From the NCBI GenBank assembly GCA_964432485.1, contig CAYSNP010000002.1, positions 1 through 64,000 of the forward strand: a stretch of 64,000 nt of DNA, in the 5' to 3' direction. Positions 34,281-42,401 of the stretch are shown piece by piece (position 1 is the first letter of the stretch; every line of letters begins with the position of its first letter). This DNA is from CAYSNP01 sp964432485 (GTDB lineage Bacteria; Bacillota; Clostridia; Christensenellales; DTU072). Made by a program: the position numbers and the translations under genes. The notes under the pieces are model-generated. The model saw nothing but the letters and a program-made list of their open reading frames with translations, did not search any database and was not told where the DNA came from.

Positions 34281-34309
34281 ATTATAGCAAGCGAGTTTTA
34301 AGGTGTCAA
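34281..34309 (-). promoter_or_regulatory. Perfect consensus promoter of the TrpX-like importer operon
   Basis: Minus strand TTGACA (34309-34304), 17-bp spacer, TATAAT (34286-34281), 36 bp before the start codon. Confidence 0.85.
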
Positions 34310-34463
34310 TAGCGTTTTAACATTTAATGGCAATATACAACAATGTTTGTTGAAAATGACAAAATAGTACAAGAAGTAAAAGTTTTTTACCATTATTAGC
34401 CTATTATTTTTACAGAAAAAAGAGGAAAATCAGTAATTTCAGTTAGCTTCTAAAAAGAGAGGG

Positions 34464-34492
34464 TTGCCTTTTTTGCAAATTATTGCTATACT
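34464..34492 (+). promoter_or_regulatory. Promoter of the phosphoesterase gene at 34526
   Basis: TTGCCT (34464-34469), 17-bp spacer, TATACT (34487-34492), 33 bp before the ATG. Confidence 0.55.
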
Positions 34493-34525
34493 TATTTTAA
34501 TTAGAAAAGGCGGAGTATCAAGTAA

Positions 34526-35881
34526 ATGAAAAAGAAAAATTTATTACAAATAGTAATAGCTATCCTTGTACTTGTAAGTGTCGGATTGGGAGTTTTTGCT
34601 TATTTAGATGTTGAAATTTGGCATTATTCTTATGAGCCTAGCGGGGATTTTTACAATATTGCTGTTTGCTTTGCAGGGAGCGGAGCGTATTCCAGAGCGT
34701 TTTCCTTTTCCACAAAAGCTGGAGGTACATATTGGGACAAATGCGTAGTGCAAATAGACCCCGCTGAAAAAGAAGAAAATGTTCCTTCATTTCGGGATAG
34801 AGATAACTTTATAATTGAGGCAAAATCCTGCGAAAACGCTACAATCCATATTGAGCCAAGAGTTATAGTACACTTTGCGCATACCGTAGAGCTAAAAGCT
34901 GATACCAAATACTTTTATCGGGTAGGCCGCCCTAAAGGCAACCTTTGGAGCAGGTGGGGATACTTTATTACTGACGATGGAGATGACTGCTTTACCTTTA
35001 TGCATATTACCGACTCGCAAGCTGAGGGGGATGCTGAATATGAAGCCTTTGCCGCCACTTTAAGCAAGGCATTTGTAGAAGCGCCTGAAACTGAGTTTAT
35101 ACTATCTACAGGAGATCAAGTAGAATTCCCCTTTCAATCTTATTGGGATAAGTTTTTTGCCTGCATTGATGATATAGTGAAAATAACTACTTTTGCAGCA
35201 GTAAACGGTAATCACGAAATTACGACTGATACTATGCAAGCCAACTTTTATGTACCCACCGAAAGTGATATGTACTGTTATGCATATGAATATGGGGATT
35301 GTCTTTTTATGATTATAGACACCAATTACTTATCCAGAGACCCTTCTAACTACAATGACCAATTGAGATACCTTGCAAATATTATGGAGCATTCTACTAA
35401 GAAATGGCGAGTTATAGCCGCGCATAAATCTCCATTTTCTACAGGCACTCATGCTACTAATATTGATGTATTGGGGTTTAAGGACGCTATTGTACCTTTT
35501 GCGGCGCAGCATAATATTGATTTGGTGCTAAGCGGCCACGACCATATTTATTATAGAAGTTTTCCTGTTGACGGGCAAGGAGAGCGGGCTAGCGTAGCAG
35601 AGGTGAGGCAAGTGCGAGTAGGCGAATATAATGCTACCGCTTATATTAATCCGCAAGGAGCGATATATGTGGAAAACCGCTGTATCGGTACTAAGTTTTA
35701 TAATAAGGTACATTCTCTCAATGACCATTTGCTGGAAAAGACCGACCCGCATAAGATACGGATACCTATGTATTCTGTAGTAAAAATAGAAGGTTCTAAA
35801 CTAACCTATACAGCTTATGAACATGACAGAGATACGAATACAGTGTCAATTTACGATTGTTTTGAAATAATTAAAAATTAG
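34526..35881 (+). CDS. Membrane-anchored metallophosphoesterase, purple-acid-phosphatase-like
   Basis: A 451-residue protein with an N-terminal membrane anchor (~8-26), a beta-rich module ending in TKYFYRVGR (fibronectin-like, as in purple acid phosphatases), and a calcineurin-like domain (~150-370): FMHITDSQAEG, STGDQVEFP, NGNHEITT, AAHKSPFSTGTHA and LSGHDHIYYRS. It resembles the second catalytic half of the 1191-residue protein at 6449, so the two genes share ancestry. Acts outside the cell; substrate unknown. GGCGGAG lies ahead of the ATG. Confidence 0.88.
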   Translation: MKKKNLLQIVIAILVLVSVGLGVFAYLDVEIWHYSYEPSGDFYNIAVCFAGSGAYSRAFSFSTKAGGTYWDKCVVQIDPAEKEENVPSFRDRDNFIIEAKSCENATIHIEPRVIVHFAHTVELKADTKYFYRVGRPKGNLWSRWGYFITDDGDDCFTFMHITDSQAEGDAEYEAFAATLSKAFVEAPETEFILSTGDQVEFPFQSYWDKFFACIDDIVKITTFAAVNGNHEITTDTMQANFYVPTESDMYCYAYEYGDCLFMIIDTNYLSRDPSNYNDQLRYLANIMEHSTKKWRVIAAHKSPFSTGTHATNIDVLGFKDAIVPFAAQHNIDLVLSGHDHIYYRSFPVDGQGERASVAEVRQVRVGEYNATAYINPQGAIYVENRCIGTKFYNKVHSLNDHLLEKTDPHKIRIPMYSVVKIEGSKLTYTAYEHDRDTNTVSIYDCFEIIKN

Positions 35882-35892
35882 GGTAAGAAAGA

Positions 35893-36186
35893 TTAAGGTT
35901 TAGGCTTATCCGTAGGTACAAACTTTTTATAGCCGCCTTTACCATGCCTTATGCAGGCAGAAACTCGGCTAAGGGTAGCGGAGGAAATATCAGTCTCCGC
36001 TATTACTTGCGCATAGGTTTTGCCTTCAAGAAGCAGTTGCGCCGCCTTGGCACGCTGGGCCATTTGCAGCACCTCATTAACAGTACATAAATCAGCAAGC
36101 AGCAAAGCGCAATCCTCTTTACTTTTTACTTTTACAAGAGTATCATAAAGCAAGTCAATCATATCAGCAGTAATCTTTTCGTTCAT
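35893..36186 (-). CDS. YerC/YecD-family TrpR-related DNA-binding protein
   Basis: A 97-residue helical protein with the Trp-repressor-like helix-turn-helix TYAQVIAETDISSATLSRV and the family N-terminal segment (LYDTLVKVKSKEDCALLLADLCTVNE). It is the last gene of the amino-acid importer unit, 10 bp after the ATPase gene, so it probably controls that operon or shares its signal. The tail GGYKKFVPTDKPKP is family-like. Confidence 0.9.
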   Translation of the reverse strand: MNEKITADMIDLLYDTLVKVKSKEDCALLLADLCTVNEVLQMAQRAKAAQLLLEGKTYAQVIAETDISSATLSRVSACIRHGKGGYKKFVPTDKPKP

Positions 36187-36196
36187 AATTATCCTC

Positions 36197-37072
36197 TTAA
36201 TACTTAGCTATAAACTGTTTAGTTTTTAGCGATTTTGGGTAATCAAACACTTGAGTTGGGGTACCCATTTCTTCAATTTTGCCATCATGCATAAAGATAA
36301 TCCTATCAGCGACTTCTCTTGCAAACTCCATTTCGTGAGTAACTACAATCATAGTTGCTCCATAATCTTTTAAGTCTTTTATAACTCTAAGCACTTCGCC
36401 AGTTAGCTCGGGATCTAGCGCACTGGTCGGCTCGTCAAAACACAGTATATCAGGCTCTAGCGCCAATGCTCTTGCTATGGCTACCCGTTGCTGCTGGCCG
36501 CCTGAAAGCTGAAAAGGATAAGCGTCTACTTTATCGGTAAGCCCAATCCTGTCTAGAAGCGCAAGAGCTTTTTTTCGGTTGGCATCATATTCTTTTGCCA
36601 GTTCCGCCCTATACTTCTTGAAAAGGTTTGGAGCGGCAATTGCTCCCTTAAAAAAACTCTTAACTTTACTGCCAACTGTTTTTTTGGTATCCTTGCCAAA
36701 AAGAGATTGCTTAACCCTTTCTTTAGAAAGCAGGTCAGAAGCTAAAGTGATATTGCGCAAGGTGTTATATTGGGGAAATAGATTAAAGGACTGAAAGACC
36801 AGCCCAAAGTGCAAGCGTTTTTTGCGTAAGTCTTGTTCATTATCTTGGATAGAGCAATTGCTGCAATCATACAAAGTCTTGCCCGCCACCACTATTTTGC
36901 CGCTATCTGCCTTTTCTAAAAAGTTAAGCACCCTAAGCAGCGTAGTTTTGCCGCTTCCGGATGAGCCGATAATAGCAAGCACTTCGCTTTTTTGCATAGT
37001 AAAGCTAATATCTTTTAGCACCTCCAGCGTGTCAAAACTTTTTTTTAAGTCAGTTACTTCTAAAATAGTCAT
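36197..37072 (-). CDS. Polar amino-acid ABC transporter ATPase with a ~45-residue insertion
   Basis: A 291-residue GlnQ-type ATPase: Walker A GSSGSGKTT (36-44), Q-loop FQSF (~94), signature LSGGQQQR (189-196), Walker B ILCFDEPTSALDP and H-loop VTHEM. It is ~50 residues longer than usual because of a basic insertion at about residues 116-163 (SKERVKQSLFGKD to AELAKEYDAN), in the helical subdomain after the Q-loop. Next to the permease gene (7 bp gap). Confidence 0.92.
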   Translation of the reverse strand: MTILEVTDLKKSFDTLEVLKDISFTMQKSEVLAIIGSSGSGKTTLLRVLNFLEKADSGKIVVAGKTLYDCSNCSIQDNEQDLRKKRLHFGLVFQSFNLFPQYNTLRNITLASDLLSKERVKQSLFGKDTKKTVGSKVKSFFKGAIAAPNLFKKYRAELAKEYDANRKKALALLDRIGLTDKVDAYPFQLSGGQQQRVAIARALALEPDILCFDEPTSALDPELTGEVLRVIKDLKDYGATMIVVTHEMEFAREVADRIIFMHDGKIEEMGTPTQVFDYPKSLKTKQFIAKY

Positions 37073-37079
37073 ACGCTCT

Positions 37080-37724
37080 TTACCTATAATAGTCCAGCTT
37101 AGCTTCTATATGGCTAAATAAAATTGTAAGCAAGCCGCTAAACACCAAATAAAATACCCCTGCATAAAAGAGCGGATATAAGATACCATACCCGGCTACT
37201 ATGTTGTATGCTACCATAATCAGTTCAGGGAAAGCTATAACCCTGGCTAAAGCTGTATCCTTTACTAAAGTGATAACCTCATTGGATATGGGCGCCATTA
37301 TCCTTTTTATTACCTGAAACAGTACAATCTTAAAGAAAATCTGCCCTTTGGTCATCCCCAGCACTTGCCCTGCCTCATATTGCCCTTTAGAGATACTTTC
37401 TATACCGCCACGATAAATTTCGGAAAAATAACAGGCGTAATTGATTACAAAAGCTATTAGGGCGGCTGTCATTCTTTTACTAAGTGTAACTCCGAACAAT
37501 AAACCGGGCGCATAAAAGACTATTATTATCTGTAGCATTAGCGGAGTGCCTCTGATTACCCATACTATACTGCGAGTAAGCCACCGCAAGGGCTTGAATT
37601 TGCTCATAGAGCCAAAGGACACTATCAGCCCCAGCGGCAGCGACAATATCAATGTCAGTATAAATAATAGCAGTGTTGTACCAAAGCCCTCTAAAAGGTC
37701 TTTGGATACTTGTAGAAATGTCAT
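37080..37724 (-). CDS. Polar amino-acid ABC transporter permease
   Basis: A 214-residue permease of the HisMQ/GlnP class, with about five membrane segments, RGTPLMLQIIIVFYAPG near residue 58, and the ATPase-contacting loop (EIYRGGIESISKGQYEAGQVLGM). Six bases separate it from the binding protein gene upstream. Confidence 0.93.
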   Translation of the reverse strand: MTFLQVSKDLLEGFGTTLLLFILTLILSLPLGLIVSFGSMSKFKPLRWLTRSIVWVIRGTPLMLQIIIVFYAPGLLFGVTLSKRMTAALIAFVINYACYFSEIYRGGIESISKGQYEAGQVLGMTKGQIFFKIVLFQVIKRIMAPISNEVITLVKDTALARVIAFPELIMVAYNIVAGYGILYPLFYAGVFYLVFSGLLTILFSHIEAKLDYYR

Positions 37725-37729
37725 ACTCT

Positions 37730-38527
37730 TTACTTAATTTCTTTTAAGGATTCCGCAATATTATACTTTCCTGCAAGTGCCCCAATAGTGCCGTCATCCC
37801 AAAGTTTTTTAAGTGCGGCATTAACTTTAGCTACGGTGTCAGGACTGTCTTTACGAAAAGCTATGCCATATTCTTCTTCTGTAAAATGCAGACCTTGAAC
37901 TATCATAAGAGAGTTGTATGATTCTCCTGTAAGAGTGCCTTCTGCCATAACAGAATCTACTATAGCTATATCGCTTGCATTAGCTTTAACTTCTAACAAT
38001 GCATTAATTTGAGAGGAGGCGGCAAGAAAAGATTTGTCAAAGAAATCCGCTTTAATGACATCTTCGCCTGCAGAGCCTGCTTCTGCGACAAGTCTGCCAT
38101 TCTTAATGGTTTCCTTGTTTGTATACACGGATTGGTCAGCTTTTCTAATTACTGCAATTTGCTTATTATATAGATAAGATACAGAAAAATCAGCTTCTTT
38201 AGCTCTTTCTTCATTGACTGTAAAGCCATTCCATACACAATCAATGGTTTTGCTGTTTAACTCAAAAAACTTATTATCCCAATCAATGAGTTGAAATACA
38301 GGGTCTACTCCTAATTCTGCACAAACCGCTTCTGCAAGTTCGGTATCAAACCCTATAAACTTACCATCTTCGCTATAGTTCATTGGTTCAAATATAGTGT
38401 AACCTATAATCATTTTGCCTTTGCCTTCTATGTACTTCCAATCTTGATTTGCGTTGCAACCTGCAAGCGAAAGTACAACTGCCAAACATAAGGCTATTGC
38501 CAATATTGTTAAACCTACCTTTTTCAT
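37730..38527 (-). CDS. Polar amino-acid-binding lipoprotein
   Basis: A 265-residue solute-binding protein of family 3 with lipobox LAGC. The family signature FIGFDTELAEAVCAELG appears near residue 57, WNGFTVNEERAKEADFSVSYL near 115, and YGIAFRKDSPD near the end. Start ATG follows AGGAGACTAAAAAATT. First gene of the four-gene importer operon. Confidence 0.93.
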   Translation of the reverse strand: MKKVGLTILAIALCLAVVLSLAGCNANQDWKYIEGKGKMIIGYTIFEPMNYSEDGKFIGFDTELAEAVCAELGVDPVFQLIDWDNKFFELNSKTIDCVWNGFTVNEERAKEADFSVSYLYNKQIAVIRKADQSVYTNKETIKNGRLVAEAGSAGEDVIKADFFDKSFLAASSQINALLEVKANASDIAIVDSVMAEGTLTGESYNSLMIVQGLHFTEEEYGIAFRKDSPDTVAKVNAALKKLWDDGTIGALAGKYNIAESLKEIK

Positions 38528-38560
38528 AATTTTTTAGTCTCCTTTTTGTTAATGCTTTAG

Positions 38561-38589
38561 ATTATACTTTAGTTCGTTAAAGAAGTAAA
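38561..38589 (-). promoter_or_regulatory. Promoter of the amino-acid importer operon
   Basis: Minus strand TTTACT (38589-38584), 17-bp spacer, TATAAT (38566-38561), 34 bp before the start. It is back to back with the mscL promoter. Confidence 0.65.
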
Positions 38590-38595
38590 GTGTTT

Positions 38596-38625
38596 TTGCA
38601 TAGTTTTTTATTTTTTTCTTATAAT
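38596..38625 (+). promoter_or_regulatory. Promoter of mscL
   Basis: TTGCAT (38596-38601), 18-bp spacer, TATAAT (38620-38625); a second TATAAT follows at 38630-38635. AGGAAAG precedes the ATG. Confidence 0.6.
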
Positions 38626-38664
38626 GTGCTATAATCTACTAAAATAGTATAGGAAAGACAAAAT

Positions 38665-39225
38665 ATGAAAAAGAAAGTTAAAAACTTAATTGAGGAGTTC
38701 AAAAAGTTTATTGCCAAAGGCAATGTGTTGGATTTGGCGGTTGCGGTAATTATTGGAGCGGCTTTTTCTAAGATAGTTACCAGCCTTGTCAATGATATGG
38801 TAATGCCGCTGGTGACTGCGGCAATTGGCGGACAAAGCCTTGCTGATTTGTCTTGGATAATCAAGCCGGAGATAGCGGCTGACGGTGTTGTGCTTCAGCC
38901 TGCGCTAACTATAAAATGGGGCTCTTTTTTGCAAAATATTATTGACTTTTTAATTATTGCAATTATTGTATTTTCTTTTGTTAAAATGCTTGCCGCCGCT
39001 AAGGCGGCATCAGAAAAGCTGCATACCGAAGCTAAAGGATTGATTAAAGAATATGGTATAATTAAGATTGATTCTAAAGCAGAAAATAAAGAAAACGAGC
39101 AAGTGCCTGAGCAGATAGCAGAAAATATTAAAGAGGATACTGCGATAGCAGAAAGCTCACAATTAGGTAAAATAGAAATATTATTAGAGGATATTAAGCG
39201 TATTTTAAAAGAAAAAACAAATTAG
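38665..39225 (+). CDS. mscL: Large-conductance mechanosensitive channel MscL
   Basis: A 186-residue channel subunit. The family N-terminus is clear: FKKFIAKGNVLDLAVAVIIGAAF with TM1, then VTSLVNDMVMPL. TM2 lies at ~90-112 (FLQNIIDFLIIAIIVFSFVK). It is ~40-50 residues longer than most MscL proteins, with an acidic, Glu/Lys-rich linker (KAENKENEQVPEQIAENIKE) before the final helix (LLEDIKRILKEK). It releases solutes on osmotic downshock. Its end overlaps the convergent cca gene by 4 bp. Confidence 0.95.
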   Translation: MKKKVKNLIEEFKKFIAKGNVLDLAVAVIIGAAFSKIVTSLVNDMVMPLVTAAIGGQSLADLSWIIKPEIAADGVVLQPALTIKWGSFLQNIIDFLIIAIIVFSFVKMLAAAKAASEKLHTEAKGLIKEYGIIKIDSKAENKENEQVPEQIAENIKEDTAIAESSQLGKIEILLEDIKRILKEKTN

Positions 39226-40586
39226 GTCAGTCTGATTTTTCTTTTGGCTCTCTTTGGCTTGGCGCAAGCAGCAAGATACTGCAATTGCCCTGCTCGGCTA
39301 AGCAAGCGCGGCTCACTTGCGCAAAGGCTTACCAACTCTTGCAAACATTGCCCAATTGCTTTGCCCGAAAGCCCTGCCGCAAGCGCATCAGTACCGTTTA
39401 CTTGCAAATCTTTAAGGCTAAAGGGTATCCCCGTCTTTTCCATATACGCAAGTTGCTCTTGCAAGCGTATATTGGCAATAGGATTGGCGCTACCCTCTCT
39501 GGAAGCTAGACAGTCTGCTGACTTTAGTGCCATTAGTTTGTCCAAAATATCATAGTTCCTTTGAATAAACCGCCTTATTGTAACAGGGCGCGCCTCTCCG
39601 CTCAAATTAAACATATGGGTAAGTACCAATCTTTCAGTTTCGCTAATAATACTTGGCTTATATTTTAATCGTGTTAAAGTGTCTACGGCAATTTTAGCCG
39701 AATACTTAGCATGAGCGGACATACTGGAAAAGGTTCTTTCGCAATATGGTTTGGCTATATCGTGAAAAAGTATTGCCAGCCTTACATCTTGCCTTGCAAC
39801 CGTCAATGCCTGCATGGTATGCTCATATACATCATATATATGGTAGCGCTTATTTTGCGCAAAATCTATCCCTTCTAGCAATTGCGGGATTATATGTGCC
39901 ATTGCGCCGCACTCTACTAAATATCTTATCCCCTGAGTATGCGCACCGTAAACATTGTTCTTTTTATCGGCAAGCAGGATCTTATTTAGTTCATCCTGTA
40001 TGCGTTCGGGGGCAAGAGCGGCAATAAGATGCGCTTGCTCCCTTGCGCCTGAAAGAGCATTAGGGCAAATGGTTAAACCGTTTTCGCAAGCTAAGCGCGC
40101 TAAGCGTAAAATTCGCAACGCATCCTCGCTAAATACCTCTTTAGGCTCTCTAGTAGTCCTTATTGTGCGGCTCTTAATATCAAAACTGCCTTGTAAAGGG
40201 TCTATAATTTTTTGTGCCGCTATATCATAATAAATAGCATTAATGATAAAATCCCGTCTTAGTGCATCTTTTTGTATATCGTTGGTAAAATTAACGCTAA
40301 TAGGTTGATGAGTGCCGTCTTGCGCATAGCTATCCTCACGCATAGCGGTATATTCATACCTTTCGTTGTCTATAGCAATGGATAAAGTCCCAAGTTTTAA
40401 GCTATTTGGTTTGGCAGAAAAAGCAGAGCCTGCTAATGTTTGCAGCACTTGAGAGGCAGAGAGCGTGCCCGTAAGGTCAATATCGCTTATGGAGTATCCC
40501 AAAAGGTGGTCTCTTACCGCTCCGCCTACAATATATAAAGGAGATATTAAGGCGGCAAGGGCGGCTAAGTTTCTAGATATCTTCAT
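39222..40586 (-). CDS. cca: CCA tRNA nucleotidyltransferase / poly(A) polymerase family
   Basis: A 454-residue enzyme: nucleotidyltransferase head with YIVGGAVRDHLLG and DIDLTG (metal-binding Asp pair), the RRDFIINAIYYD motif, EDALRILRLARLA, and an HD domain (AILFHDIAKP). This is the bacterial type II CCA-adding enzyme with HD domain. It repairs or adds the 3' CCA of tRNAs. The start overlaps hpt by 14 bp. Confidence 0.93.
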   Translation of the reverse strand: MKISRNLAALAALISPLYIVGGAVRDHLLGYSISDIDLTGTLSASQVLQTLAGSAFSAKPNSLKLGTLSIAIDNERYEYTAMREDSYAQDGTHQPISVNFTNDIQKDALRRDFIINAIYYDIAAQKIIDPLQGSFDIKSRTIRTTREPKEVFSEDALRILRLARLACENGLTICPNALSGAREQAHLIAALAPERIQDELNKILLADKKNNVYGAHTQGIRYLVECGAMAHIIPQLLEGIDFAQNKRYHIYDVYEHTMQALTVARQDVRLAILFHDIAKPYCERTFSSMSAHAKYSAKIAVDTLTRLKYKPSIISETERLVLTHMFNLSGEARPVTIRRFIQRNYDILDKLMALKSADCLASREGSANPIANIRLQEQLAYMEKTGIPFSLKDLQVNGTDALAAGLSGKAIGQCLQELVSLCASEPRLLSRAGQLQYLAACAKPKRAKRKIRLT

Positions 40587-41127
40587 TATTATTTAAATAT
40601 ATTTCTTCTTTTAATACGCATATTTCGGGCAAGTTTCTATACCTTTCCTTATAATCTAGGCCATATCCTACCACAAAGGCATCGGGTATGGAAAAGCCCA
40701 CATAATCGCCCTCAATAGGTACTTGCCTGCGGGAAGGCTTATCTAACAAGGCGCATATTTTTAAGGTCTTTGGCGCACGAGCAAGGAGCAGTCTTTTTAG
40801 ATAAATCAGCGTATTACCGCTATCTATTATATCTTCTACCAAAATAACATTTTGCCCTTCTATGCGTGTGCTAATATCTTTATCAATCCTCACTTCGCCT
40901 GAAGAACTGGTCCCCGAGCCATAGCTAGAAACAGCCATAAAGTCAAAGTTGACTTCGGTTGTAATCATCCTCACCAGGTCTGCAAAAAAGAGAGATGCGC
41001 CCCGCAATATACATACCATCAGCAATCGCTCTCCTGCAAAATCTTTGGAGATTCTTTGCGCAATTTCTTTAGTTTTTTGCGCTATTTGCTTGCTTGTTAC
41101 CAATACTTCTTTTACATCCTTGTACAT
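40573..41127 (-). CDS. hpt: Hypoxanthine phosphoribosyltransferase
   Basis: A 184-residue purine salvage enzyme with the PRPP-binding motif VILVEDIIDSGNTL and the family segments LLMVCILRGASLFFADL, SYGSGTSSSGEV, PDAFVVGYGLDY. It makes IMP or GMP from hypoxanthine or guanine. It lies 5 bp after tilS, the common tilS-hpt arrangement of Firmicutes. Confidence 0.96.
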   Translation of the reverse strand: MYKDVKEVLVTSKQIAQKTKEIAQRISKDFAGERLLMVCILRGASLFFADLVRMITTEVNFDFMAVSSYGSGTSSSGEVRIDKDISTRIEGQNVILVEDIIDSGNTLIYLKRLLLARAPKTLKICALLDKPSRRQVPIEGDYVGFSIPDAFVVGYGLDYKERYRNLPEICVLKEEIYLNNNEDI

Positions 41128-41132
41128 TGTGT

Positions 41133-42401
41133 TTATGCCTTTTTTATCTCGTATATATTTTTTGTTTTTTTATCAATTTTAATTAAATCGCTGATTTCGA
41201 TACCCAAAACAGCATATATGGTTTGCCCTTTTGCAACTACCAGCAAATTATCTCTTTTTCGTGCAGGCACTTTTTTTTGCTGAAGATAATCGCCTAACAG
41301 CTTAGTCCGCCCGTTGCAAGCCTTAAAGATATCACCGTTTTGTCTTGTTCGAACAATAAGCTCGCTGGGCAGTTTATCAGCATCAAAAGCCAAATGCTCG
41401 CTTCGATTATCTGCCTTGCAAAAAACAAACTTTTGTCCTGCAAACTCATAGCTTTTAGACAACACAAATTGCTGACTGTACTTTGTTTGCGGCTGTGTCT
41501 TTATAAAGGTAAGACTGCCGCCCTCAATATAAACATCTATTTCGAACGGTAAGTTTATCCTTTTATTGTTTTGTTTGCACAGCAGCTCCAAAAGGTCATC
41601 GTAATGCCTGCTCTCTATATCCCGATAAATACCCATTGCCCTTAAAGTGCGCGCTATGGAATACTTTATTATTAGCGGATGCAAAGAGTTTATCATAGCA
41701 GGCAAGATATAAGCACCGTCTTTTTCCTTAAATGATACCGCTTTGCTTTCCAGGTAGGCATCTGCCTCATTGCAGTTTTCGGCAAGACGCTCCAGGCTTT
41801 TATCTAGTGCAGGGTAACGCTCGCAAATTAAAGGAATAATTTTATTGCGGATAAAGTTGCGGGTATAGTCTATCTCCTTATTGGTTGCATCCTCTCTATA
41901 TTCTATATTATTAGCCTTGGCATATTCCAGCAACTGTGCCTTTGAATACTTTATAAAAGGGTGAACAAATCTGTCGCTGTCCGTAATCCCTTTAAGCCCT
42001 CTTATCCCTGTGCCTCGAAAGATACGCATCAGCAATGTTTCGGTTTGGTCATTTTGGTGATGCGCAAGCGCAATAATATCTACTGTCCTTTGAGTAAGCA
42101 AAGAGTTAAATATTTGATAACGCATTTTGCGTGCTACCAGCTCGATACTTTCGCCATCTTGTGCTTGCTGTGCAGGCACATTGATAGGAAAATGCAAGCA
42201 TTGCACCCCTTTTTCTTGACATACCTTTTTCACAAAAAGGCTATCTTGCTTGCTTACTTCGCCCCTTATACCGTGGTCAATATTGACAACTATAATATTG
42301 GCACTGCTCTTTATGGCTAAATCCAGCAATACCATAGAATCCAGTCCGCCTGATACAGCAAGCCCTATCTTTTTATCTTTGGCAAACTTAACCTTTAGCA
42401 T
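41133..42401 (-). CDS. tilS: tRNA(Ile)-lysidine synthase
   Basis: A 422-residue enzyme with the PP-loop motif AVSGGLDSMVLL near the N-terminus, VVNIDHGIRG, and HHQNDQTETLLMRIFRGTGIRGL. The C-terminal ~100 residues are the TilS tRNA-binding domain (GDIFKACNGRTKLLGDYLQQKKVP). It converts C34 of the AUA-reading tRNA-Ile to lysidine. Its ATG shares one base with the stop of the GH13 gene (TAATG), and AAGGATT precedes it. Confidence 0.95.
   Translation of the reverse strand: MLKVKFAKDKKIGLAVSGGLDSMVLLDLAIKSSANIIVVNIDHGIRGEVSKQDSLFVKKVCQEKGVQCLHFPINVPAQQAQDGESIELVARKMRYQIFNSLLTQRTVDIIALAHHQNDQTETLLMRIFRGTGIRGLKGITDSDRFVHPFIKYSKAQLLEYAKANNIEYREDATNKEIDYTRNFIRNKIIPLICERYPALDKSLERLAENCNEADAYLESKAVSFKEKDGAYILPAMINSLHPLIIKYSIARTLRAMGIYRDIESRHYDDLLELLCKQNNKRINLPFEIDVYIEGGSLTFIKTQPQTKYSQQFVLSKSYEFAGQKFVFCKADNRSEHLAFDADKLPSELIVRTRQNGDIFKACNGRTKLLGDYLQQKKVPARKRDNLLVVAKGQTIYAVLGIEISDLIKIDKKTKNIYEIKKA

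Noticed and set aside
34246..34310. T-box or other riboswitch ahead of the TrpX-like importer
   Set aside because: The perfect promoter lies only 36 bp ahead of the start codon, so there is no room for a structured leader.
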